Assembly (NCBI GenBank): GCA_003243255.1
Contig: QFQM01000188.1
Coordinates: 1-8,798 of the forward strand
Length of the DNA: 8,798 nt
Origin: Flavobacterium psychrophilum
Lineage (GTDB): Bacteria > Bacteroidota > Bacteroidia > Flavobacteriales > Flavobacteriaceae
Direction: 5' to 3'
Shown here: positions 1 through 5,723 of the stretch, piece after piece
How the letters are laid out: every line of letters starts with the position of its first letter
How positions within the stretch are numbered: position 1 is the stretch's first letter
Program-made: the position numbers and the translations under genes
The notes under the pieces: model-generated
The model's database searches: none
What the model was told of the DNA's origin: nothing
What the model saw: only the letters and a program-made list of their open reading frames with translations

Positions 1-166
1 TTTTGTTAGAAACAGACTATATGTACTACTTAACATTTTTGCTACTGTATTTTTTTTCCTAATATTTTGAGTGTTTCTTTTCAGCGCTGAGAATTTTACT
101 GTAGAAAAAAACTCACTTCATCGTTAGTTAATTCAAATTTGGTTATACTTTGTGATTTCTTGATGA
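1..166. other. AT-rich stretch with no recognisable gene, upstream of a truncated efflux gene
   Basis: I see no gene I can support here. The stretch is AT-rich, has stops in all + strand frames and ends at an in-frame TGA (164-166) just before the efflux-pump reading frame. A - strand reading gives about 22 codons of plausible sequence ending at a TAA near base 103. It could be the tail of another gene, but it is too short to call. The sequence TATACTTTG (144-152) resembles a Bacteroidota -7 box but with the wrong internal spacing. A full-length czcA would have about 2 kb of coding sequence here, so this DNA is foreign to that gene: the end of an inserted element, a rearrangement, or an assembly edge. 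Confidence 0.5.
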
Positions 167-1084
167 TTGTGGGTTCGAATTGGTGTTCAGAAACAAGACG
201 CGCAAAGTATTATAGAAATGGCGATAGGTGGTAAAACGGCTACCCAGAAATACGAAGGAGAGAAGAAGTTTGACATCAGGCTACGTTACCAAAAGGATTA
301 CCGTAAAGATGAGCAGGATATTATGAACCTGATGGTGCCAACATTAAGAGGTACTAAGGTACCACTTAAGGAAATAGCAGAGCTGACTACTGAAACCGGC
401 CCGGCCCTTATTTACAGGGATAATACCAAACGATTTATTGGGGTTAAGTTCTCAGTGCGTGACCGTGATCTTGGAAGTACGATTGCCGATGCACAGGCTA
501 AAGTCAAAACGCTAAAGGTTCCTGAAGGATATTCAGTTGGATGGACAGGAGAATATGAAAACCAGATAAGGGCAAGTGCCAAGTTGGCTCAGGTAGTGCC
601 AATTTCATTGGTATTGATATTCGTATTGCTATTCATAATGTTTGCTAATATCAAAGATTCGCTTTTGGTTTTGGTAAATGTACCTTTTGCAGTAATTGGA
701 GGTATCCTGGCACTGCATATAACGGGAATTAACTTTGGTATATCGGCAGGTGTGGGCTTCATTGCGCTGCTGGGGATATGTATCCAGAATGGTGTTATTC
801 TCGTTTCGGAATTCCATACCAACCTCAAGAAGAAGATGTCTCTGACCGATTCTATCTTAGAAGGCGTTAAATCGAGAACCAGACCGGTAATTATGACAGC
901 TTTAATGGCTGCTATCGGACTTTTACCTGCTGCGCTTTCTACAGGTATTGGATCTGAATCGCAAAAACCACTTGCAGTATCAATCATCGGAGGATTGGTT
1001 ACCGCTACAGTATTTACATTATTGGTATTCCCTAATTTCTTTTATTGGGCAATGCGTAAAAAACATCAGAATATGATGGAATAA
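167..1084 (+). pseudogene. 5'-truncated heavy-metal RND efflux pump (CzcA/CusA type), C-terminal third
   Basis: Intact members of this family are inner-membrane, proton-driven exporters of about 1,000-1,050 residues that pump metal cations out through a tripartite complex. Only about 300 C-terminal residues remain. The frame opens at a TTG (167), but family-like sequence is already under way at residues 4-7 (RIGV) and 19-23 (AIGGK), which lie inside the periplasmic domain, so no true start is visible. After the periplasmic part come five hydrophobic segments at roughly residues 142-160, 164-186, 190-214, 239-258 and 267-296. These include GICIQNGVILVS and the GIGSESQKPLA stretch typical of the family. 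The N-terminal half, with the proton-relay helix and the metal-binding methionines described in CusA, is missing, so the fragment should not pump alone. A strong terminator follows. The family call is firm; the pseudogene status assumes the left junction is real and not an assembly artefact. Confidence 0.75.
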
Positions 1085-1113
1085 GTTAAGTTTTAGTTGA
1101 TTGGTTAAGTTGG

Positions 1114-1148
1114 AATCGTCCGGAGTATTTTACTTCGGGCGATTTTTT
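1114..1148 (+). terminator. Rho-independent terminator after the efflux-pump fragment
   Basis: A 13-bp stem (1115-1127 with 1131-1143, two G-U wobbles, TTT loop) can be extended by an A-T pair at 1114/1144 and is followed by a T-run to 1148. It ends + strand transcription 30 bases past the efflux stop codon. Its T-run overlaps the stop codon (1147-1149) of the convergent gene. The - strand side has no T-run, so termination of that gene here is less certain. Confidence 0.8.
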
Positions 1149-1635
1149 ATTGCCTCATCCAGTGTTTCATAGTAGGAAAAGAGTTATCCTCATTATTAGG
1201 ATATGCCATTCCCATCCATTGCAGTAAAGGAAGGCCTATATATATTTGGGATGTGAAATTTTCAATATACCAGTTTGAATGTCCTTTATAGCCATTTTCA
1301 TGAAAAACAAATTCTTCAGGTAGATCCAGATGTTTTAAAACAGCATAAGACCACAATATAGCAGCCATTTCATCGCCCTGTGTAGGCCATGTATCAGGTA
1401 TGCCGGCAGTACCGATAAGTTTTCTTTCTTTGGGTGCGGTAACAGCAATGTGTCCTGCTTCATGCAGAATATCTCCCGGATATTTTAGTTTGGCGTAATC
1501 TATATATATGGTGTTGTTTCCAAGTGAAAGCCCGGGTAGGAAACAGGAATCATCCAGTTCTTTTTCAATTACAGTGATGCCAATACTTTCGATAAAGTGA
1601 ATACATTTTTTAAGAAGTGTAGTGTCGTGATCCAT
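1147..1635 (-). CDS. Conserved hypothetical protein with HEXXH motif (putative zinc metallopeptidase)
   Basis: This 162-residue protein has no signal peptide or membrane segment and is probably cytoplasmic. The key feature is DILHEAGH at residues 55-62, a classic zinc-peptidase HEXXH site with H58 and H62 as metal ligands and E59 as the catalytic base. The aspartate/glutamate pair in GDEMAAILW (E89) lies on a likely following helix and could supply the third ligand, as in gluzincin-like folds. That assignment is inferred from spacing only. The N-terminal part (IESIGI, LPGLSLGNNTIYIDYAKL) looks like a small alpha/beta domain presenting the site. The C-terminal part is rich in tryptophan and tyrosine (QWMGMAYP). 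The ATG at 1635 has only a weak AAAGAA upstream. The gene stands alone, divergent from the DUF1842-type gene and convergent with the efflux fragment. I do not recognise a named family or substrate. Confidence 0.75.
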   Translation of the reverse strand: MDHDTTLLKKCIHFIESIGITVIEKELDDSCFLPGLSLGNNTIYIDYAKLKYPGDILHEAGHIAVTAPKERKLIGTAGIPDTWPTQGDEMAAILWSYAVLKHLDLPEEFVFHENGYKGHSNWYIENFTSQIYIGLPLLQWMGMAYPNNEDNSFPTMKHWMRQ

Positions 1636-1652
1636 AAATTCTTTGGTAATAC

Positions 1653-1688
1653 GAAAAGACTGTTAAAGCAATATATTTTAGTCTTTTC
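1653..1688. repeat. 9-bp inverted repeat in the divergent intergenic region
   Basis: GAAAAGACT (1653-1661) and AGTCTTTTC (1680-1688) are perfect inverted copies with 18 bases between them. They lie 18-53 bases upstream of the HEXXH gene start, within its probable 5' leader. The element could be a hairpin in that leader or a binding site. Nothing in the sequence decides which. Confidence 0.5.
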
Positions 1689-1695
1689 AAATGTA
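1688..1695 (-). promoter_or_regulatory. Candidate -7 box for the HEXXH gene
   Basis: Read on the - strand, these bases are TACATTTG, an exact match to the Bacteroidota TAnnTTTG -7 box. They lie 53 bases upstream of the ATG, which would give a leader of about 45 bases. The expected TTG near -33 is not clear; only a CTG is found, 22 bases upstream. The call rests on the -7 match alone, which arises often by chance in AT-rich DNA. Confidence 0.35.
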
Positions 1696-1704
1696 AAATG
1701 TATA

Positions 1705-1728
1705 TGTTTTTGAAAAACAGGTGTTTTT
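1705..1728. promoter_or_regulatory. Triple TGTTTTT inverted/direct repeat, possible operator
   Basis: The heptamer TGTTTTT occurs at 1705-1711, its exact inverse AAAAACA at 1713-1719, and TGTTTTT again at 1722-1728. The first two form a perfect 15-base palindrome around G1712, and the second and third form a second one around GG. The element lies just upstream of the candidate -7 box of the - strand HEXXH gene and about 130 bases before the DUF1842-type gene, where a transcription factor could control either. A function is inferred from position and symmetry only; AT-rich DNA yields such repeats by chance. Confidence 0.35.
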
Positions 1729-1824
1729 ACGCATATTTCGGAATACCCAAATATCTAATTTAGTCCTAACCAAAGTGAACCTTACCACTTAAATCTAAAT
1801 CGAGGGGCGGTATCTGAAAAGCCA

Positions 1825-1854
1825 ATGAGTAAGAAACAACTAAAAAAACTTTAA
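1825..1854 (+). other. Possible 9-codon upstream ORF (MSKKQLKKL)
   Basis: An ATG at 1825 opens nine codons, five of them for lysine or leucine and all compatible with real coding, and ends at TAA (1852-1854), only four bases before the ATG of the DUF1842-type gene. A GAGGGG run lies at about 1802-1807, rather far upstream to act as a Shine-Dalgarno. It could be a leader peptide coupled to the next gene, or a chance ORF in an A-rich leader. Confidence 0.25.
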
Positions 1855-1858
1855 GATT

Positions 1859-2269
1859 ATGAGTACAGCAACAGCAGAAAAACCAACAAGCAAACTAATA
1901 GGCGCTTATCTGGTAAACGGAACAATGGGTAATGTAGGGATGCCGGGAGCACCAATCATGCATTTCTCACTAGTAGTAGTTCCTTCAACAAACAGTGTAT
2001 CGGGAACTGTGGAAATTACACAAGCTATTCTTGGTGGAGACATTGTTGTAAGAAACGTAACAGGAACAATTCGTGCTACAGGTTTTGGCAGTGTAACACA
2101 GGTTGTTGCCCTGGAAGGACAATATGTACAGTCTGTTCCGCCACCGGCAATCGGATCTTACCTTGCAGATTTCTCAGCTCACATGGCTATTGACAACAAC
2201 TGGAACGGAAAAGGCGGGTTCAGCTATGCAAACCACAATGTTGAGAACGTAGATGTAAGAAAATCGTAA
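1859..2269 (+). CDS. DUF1842 domain-containing protein
   Basis: This 136-residue protein has no signal peptide, no membrane helix and no cysteine. A polar N-terminal tail (residues 1-12) precedes a beta-rich domain. That domain starts with an AYLVNGTMGNVGMPGAP block (16-32) and continues with a strand-like HFSLVVV and a VSGTVEITQAI segment (47-57). It ends with alternating polar and hydrophobic strands and a DNNWNGKGGFSY block (112-123). The GxPGAP-(M/V)-H-(F/L)-S-L and SGxxEITQA patterns are what I recall of the DUF1842 family; I recognised them by memory, not by search. The molecular function is unknown. The ATG at 1859 is the only reasonable start. The gene is monocistronic: a terminator lies 28 bases after the stop and a long repeat-bearing leader precedes it, which suggests its own regulation. 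Confidence 0.7.
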   Translation: MSTATAEKPTSKLIGAYLVNGTMGNVGMPGAPIMHFSLVVVPSTNSVSGTVEITQAILGGDIVVRNVTGTIRATGFGSVTQVVALEGQYVQSVPPPAIGSYLADFSAHMAIDNNWNGKGGFSYANHNVENVDVRKS

Positions 2270-2296
2270 ACATCATCACCTTACTTATCATTACAG

Positions 2297-2324
2297 AAAT
2301 CCTCACACAAGTGAGGATTTTTTG
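2297..2324 (+). terminator. Rho-independent terminator of the DUF1842-type gene
   Basis: A perfect 10-bp stem, AAATCCTCAC (2297-2306) with GTGAGGATTT (2311-2320), closes an ACAA loop. It runs into a T-rich tail (TTTTTTG to 2324). It starts 28 bases after the stop codon at 2267-2269. Confidence 0.9.
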
Positions 2325-2354
2325 TTTCATAAACAGGTCAGGTAGCTGAAACAT

Positions 2355-2388
2355 TTGCTGAATAAGACAATATTTTTTGCTAATTTTC
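2355..2388 (+). promoter_or_regulatory. Candidate promoter of the thioesterase gene
   Basis: TTG (2355-2357) and TAATTTTC (2381-2388, seven of eight to TAnnTTTG counting free positions) are 23 bases apart, at the long end of the spacing seen in Bacteroidota promoters. The -7 box lies 18 bases before the ATG at 2407, leaving a very short leader. Its place right after a terminator supports a promoter somewhere here; the exact boxes are uncertain. Confidence 0.35.
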
Positions 2389-2406
2389 GCGAATAATAAA
2401 TTCACA

Positions 2407-2808
2407 ATGGAAAATAAAACTTTTGCCTACAACCTTACGATTAAAGAATTTCACCTTGATACTTTCGGACATGTAAATAATGCTACTTATTTACAGATTT
2501 ATGAGGAAGCACGCTGGGAATTTATAACCCAAAACGGTTATGGCCTTGACAAAATTAAATCGAGCGGAAAAGGTCCTGTAATTCTTGATATAAAAATTCG
2601 TTTTATTAAAGAGCTTGGGTTAAGGCAAAACGTAATCATCTATTCCCAAACAGGAGAATATAATGGTAAAGTAGGCAAGATTAAGCAATGGATTGTTGAC
2701 GAGGGAGGAACGGTATGTTCTGATGTTGAAATGACAATTGGCTTATTCGACACGCGTGAGAGAAAATTGGTTGCACCTACCGATGAATGGCTGGCAGCAA
2801 TCAGATAA
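2407..2808 (+). CDS. Acyl-CoA thioesterase, hotdog fold (4HBT/YbgC-FadM type)
   Basis: The protein hydrolyses, by family, the thioester of acyl-CoA or a related acyl carrier in the cytoplasm; the natural substrate cannot be read from sequence. It has 133 residues, a normal length for single-domain members. The active-site signature is clear: D18-x-x-G21-H22-V-N24-N25-A-x-Y, followed by the long helix YLQIYEEARWEF. D18 is the expected catalytic acid at the start of that signature. The rest alternates strands (VILDIKIRFIKEL, NVIIYSQTGEY, KIKQWIVDEGG, DVEMTIGLFD) as expected for a hotdog sheet. I chose the ATG at 2407 because the sequence MENKTFAYNL enters the fold directly. A TTG 30 bases upstream is in frame but would place the candidate promoter inside the gene. 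It is transcribed alone, towards the end of the kdp operon. Confidence 0.88.
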   Translation: MENKTFAYNLTIKEFHLDTFGHVNNATYLQIYEEARWEFITQNGYGLDKIKSSGKGPVILDIKIRFIKELGLRQNVIIYSQTGEYNGKVGKIKQWIVDEGGTVCSDVEMTIGLFDTRERKLVAPTDEWLAAIR

Positions 2809-2830
2809 TCAGACTATATAATCCCGAAAC

Positions 2831-2870
2831 ATAATATAAGAGCCCGTACAATTACGGGCTCTTATATTAT
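2831..2870. terminator. Bidirectional terminator, 18-bp perfect dyad
   Basis: Bases 2831-2848 (ataatataagagcccgta) and 2853-2870 are perfect inverted copies around a four-base CAAT loop. The inner part is GC-rich (AGAGCCCGTA) and the outer arms are TTATATTAT-like in both directions, so each strand gets a GC hairpin followed by an AT-rich tail. It sits between the convergent thioesterase (stop at 2806-2808) and histidine kinase genes and includes the kinase stop codon (2867-2869). Confidence 0.85.
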
Positions 2871-4591
2871 GCACTTCGCTTAAATCCGGCAGTAAAGATG
2901 CTTCCTTTACCGATGTCACTTTTTAGGTGGATATAGCCTCCCATAGCGGCAAGGAATTCTTTACTGATACTAAGTCCAAGCCCGGTACCTTCTTTTTCAT
3001 TACCCGGCACACGGAAATATTTTTCGAATACCTTATCCTGATATTCCGGGCTGATACCTATACCGTAGTCACTAATAGCTATTTCGATATGGGTAGGTGT
3101 AATATAGGTTTTTATGTCTACTTCCGCATTTTCATGAGAATAACGTATGGCATTAGACAAAAGGTTAGAAACAATCCATTGTGCCTTTTCAATGTCAGCA
3201 ATTATTTCAGGAAGATATTCAGAAGAATTATTAAGTACCGTAATGTTCTTTTGCTGCGCGAGTTTTACAGTAGCATTTATAGCTTCATCAATCAGTGGGC
3301 TTACTTCTGCACTTTCAATTTTAAATTGCGATTTACCGGTTTCTACCTGAGTAATGTTAAGCAATTCGCCTGTGGTTCGCAATAAGCGTTCGGCATCATC
3401 TTTTAAGCTATCCACTAAATTTTTCTGTTCCTCATTCAACTCGCCAGTTTTATCATTTTCAAGAAGCTGAATGCTCATTTTCATCGAAGCTATAGGTGTT
3501 TTGAACTCGTGCGATACCGTTGCTATAAAATTGGTTTTGGCGGTATCAAGTTCTTTGTAAGCAGTAACATTTCGGAGTATAAGGAATGTACCAATCTGTT
3601 TCTTTTCGGTTTCGCCGGTAGGGGTAATGCTGATAGGCACTACGATCTGTTCAAAATGGCTTTCCTTTTGGTTACTGTAAATTTTTATGTTTTCTGAAAT
3701 GTTCTGGTTCCCCGAAATCATTTTTTGGAGCAATACGCGTAACAAATCATTTTTCAGTGCAAGGTCTTCAGCCTGTTGGCCAATTACATTTTCATTAGTC
3801 AGGCCGGTAATCTGTAGTGCCTGTTCATTTATAAAAAGTATCTTTCTGTTCTCGTCAAGGCCAATAACAGGATCCGAGAGGTTATCAATAAGCGTTTCAA
3901 TACGTTTTTTTTCCATCATTAGCTGGGCCAGGTTTGTATTGCTGTATTCCTGTAGCTTTTCGGCCATTGTATTGAAGGATTTAGCCAGTACGTTAAACTC
4001 GGTATGGCCTTTAAAATAAATGCGTTGCGAATAGTTTTTTGCAGCAATCTGTCGGATACTTTCAGTAAGGTCGCGTATAGGGTTTGCGATGTAACCGGGA
4101 AGATTAAGTATAAGCGTAAAGCCTATTACAAAGCAAAATGCACTGGTAAGCGATAGCCATAATACCGAATCTTTGGCTGTACTGTCGGCAATATTGCTTT
4201 TACGCTGAATGGAATCCATATTCAGCTTCATGATACTGTTCAGGTCAGTACGAACTTTTTCAACACGTTTATCATCGGTAATGTCTTTATTCATTTCAGA
4301 ATAATGAAGTACCAGATCATCCGTAAGCTCTTTTTCACCGACCTCGGTAACATTACTTTTTTGCTTATCCAGAAAAGTATTGAAATGCTTCAGGTTTTCT
4401 TCGGTAAGGTTTTCATTATCCAGTATTTTGTACATGTTACGGCAATAATCCAGAGAGAGGTAATTGTCGGTAAGTATGTTTTTGGTATCACTAGCCAATA
4501 GATTTACCTGTCGGATCGCTATTGCCGATAATACCGTTATTAGTAAAAACAAAAGCCCTGAAGCAAGGGCAAGCTTGATTTTTATTTTCAT
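2867..4591 (-). CDS. Membrane sensor histidine kinase of the kdp operon (HAMP-PAS-HisKA-HATPase)
   Basis: This inner-membrane kinase autophosphorylates a histidine and passes the phosphate to a response regulator. Its place as last gene of the kdp operon implies K+ or osmotic control. The 574 residues hold a first membrane helix (about 8-27), an extracytoplasmic region of about 115 residues, and a second helix (about 143-164). A HAMP domain (about 165-217) and a PAS domain (about 230-345) follow. The H-box is ATVSHEFKTP with phospho-acceptor H361, the N-box NLLSNAIRYS (N476, N480), G1 DYGIGIS (508-514) and G2 GTGLGLSI (535-542). Classical KdpD kinases instead have four DUF4118 helices joined to the KdpD and USP domains in one chain; here those domains are on the preceding gene. 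The start is 2 bases after that gene's stop with no clear ribosome binding site, so translational coupling is likely. Kinase class is certain; its signal is inferred. Confidence 0.93.
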   Translation of the reverse strand: MKIKIKLALASGLLFLLITVLSAIAIRQVNLLASDTKNILTDNYLSLDYCRNMYKILDNENLTEENLKHFNTFLDKQKSNVTEVGEKELTDDLVLHYSEMNKDITDDKRVEKVRTDLNSIMKLNMDSIQRKSNIADSTAKDSVLWLSLTSAFCFVIGFTLILNLPGYIANPIRDLTESIRQIAAKNYSQRIYFKGHTEFNVLAKSFNTMAEKLQEYSNTNLAQLMMEKKRIETLIDNLSDPVIGLDENRKILFINEQALQITGLTNENVIGQQAEDLALKNDLLRVLLQKMISGNQNISENIKIYSNQKESHFEQIVVPISITPTGETEKKQIGTFLILRNVTAYKELDTAKTNFIATVSHEFKTPIASMKMSIQLLENDKTGELNEEQKNLVDSLKDDAERLLRTTGELLNITQVETGKSQFKIESAEVSPLIDEAINATVKLAQQKNITVLNNSSEYLPEIIADIEKAQWIVSNLLSNAIRYSHENAEVDIKTYITPTHIEIAISDYGIGISPEYQDKVFEKYFRVPGNEKEGTGLGLSISKEFLAAMGGYIHLKSDIGKGSIFTAGFKRSA

Positions 4592-4593
4592 GA

Positions 4594-5721
4594 TTAAGAA
4601 AGAATAATCAGATCAATATCACTCGAAGATAGTTTATTTAGGAGTGCCTTAAAAATGTTGGTGGATAAAATAACTTTTAAAAGCGTTAGATGGGGTTTTC
4701 CTATGCATATGGTGGTTACTTTACGTTCTTCGGCCTGTTTTATAATGGTAGTCGAAACACATTCACTCTGAATTCGTATAATTTCGGCTCCTAATTCTGT
4801 AGCGAGCTTAAAATTATTAATAAGATGGCGTTGCCTGTCTAACGGAATTTTGTCGGCACTTTCTTTTGGCAATTCAACATACAAAAGATACCATTTGCTA
4901 TGGTAGTAATTGGCAAGCCTGGCAGTTTTCCGGATAACGGTTTTTGCCGTACGGTGATTGCTGCTGATACAGGCCATAAATCGTTCGTGGCGAATGGCCG
5001 CTGAACCCGTTATCTCCGATTCGACCTTTCGCTCTACCTGGCTGGCAACTTCTTTTAGCGCCAATTCGCGGAGCTGTAATATGTGTTCCGACTTGAAAAA
5101 GTTTGCCAGTGCAGACGGGATTTTATCGGCAGTATAAATTTTGCCTTCTTTTAGCCTAGTAATGAGTTCTTCAGCGGTAAGGTCGATGTTTACTACTTCA
5201 TCTGCGGCTTTGAGTACGCTGTCGGGTATACGTTCTTTAACTTCAATGCCGGTTATTTCTTTAATGTCATCATTAAGGCTTTCGATATGCTGAATATTTA
5301 CCGCACTGATAACATTAATGCCGGCATCGATGATATCCATAACATCCTGCCAGCGTTTTTCATTTTTGCTTCCCTCAATATTGGTATGGGCAAGCTCGTC
5401 TACTATTACAACTTCCGGACGCAGGTTGACAATAGCCTGAACATCCATTTCTTCAAGGTATTTTCCTTTGTAAAAAATAGAACGCTTCGGTATTATCGGT
5501 AATCCTTTCAGAAGTTCATGGGTTTCTTTTCGGTTGTGTGTTTCTATAAAGCCAATTTTAACATCTATACCATTACGGAGAAGGGTATGTGCTTCCTGAA
5601 GCATACGAAAAGTTTTGCCTACACCGGCACTCATGCCGATGTAGACTTTAAACTTACCTTTTCTTGATTTTTGAATCAGATCAAGAAAATGTTTTACATT
5701 ATTTTCTTTTTCAGTATCCAC
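4594..5721 (-). CDS. kdpD: KdpD N-terminal sensor protein (KdpD ATP-binding domain + USP domain, no kinase)
   Basis: This is a cytoplasmic protein of 375 residues equivalent to the N-terminal part of the usual ~900-residue KdpD, the sensor for potassium limitation. Residues about 20-230 are the KdpD domain, with Walker A GMSAGVGKT (29-37, K36), GFIETHNRKET, Walker B VVIVDELAHTN (104-114), and the VNIQHIESLND signature (141-151). Residues about 246-375 are a universal-stress-protein-like domain with a GKP turn at 341-343. USP domains of some KdpD proteins bind c-di-AMP. The chain ends there: no DUF4118 membrane part and no kinase. The kinase is a separate protein encoded 2 bases downstream, so the two probably act together. 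The start is GTG (5721), 2 bases after the porin stop; no in-frame ATG precedes Walker A. The domain identification is firm; partnership with the kinase is inferred. Confidence 0.92.
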   Translation of the reverse strand: MDTEKENNVKHFLDLIQKSRKGKFKVYIGMSAGVGKTFRMLQEAHTLLRNGIDVKIGFIETHNRKETHELLKGLPIIPKRSIFYKGKYLEEMDVQAIVNLRPEVVIVDELAHTNIEGSKNEKRWQDVMDIIDAGINVISAVNIQHIESLNDDIKEITGIEVKERIPDSVLKAADEVVNIDLTAEELITRLKEGKIYTADKIPSALANFFKSEHILQLRELALKEVASQVERKVESEITGSAAIRHERFMACISSNHRTAKTVIRKTARLANYYHSKWYLLYVELPKESADKIPLDRQRHLINNFKLATELGAEIIRIQSECVSTTIIKQAEERKVTTICIGKPHLTLLKVILSTNIFKALLNKLSSSDIDLIILS

Positions 5722-5723
5722 AA

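Noticed and set aside
171..187. GTGGGTTCGAAT-like string resembling a tRNA T-arm, possible tRNA gene or attachment site
   Set aside because: The bases after the loop do not pair with those before it, no acceptor or anticodon arms are found upstream, and the same bases read as native efflux-pump codons (V-R-I-G-V). Kept only as a remark on the junction.
589..987. Open frame on the - strand opposite the efflux-pump fragment
   Set aside because: The + strand frame matches a known family throughout; the antisense translation shows no domain and no ribosome binding site.
2377..2406. Upstream in-frame TTG start for the thioesterase, adding ten residues
   Set aside because: The added residues have no family support, the ATG at 2407 leads straight into the hotdog fold, and the region carries the candidate promoter.
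2927..3385. Open frame on the + strand opposite the histidine kinase
   Set aside because: It overlaps the conserved kinase ATPase domain, and its translation is low in family-like motifs and rich in F, Y and R as expected of an antisense frame.
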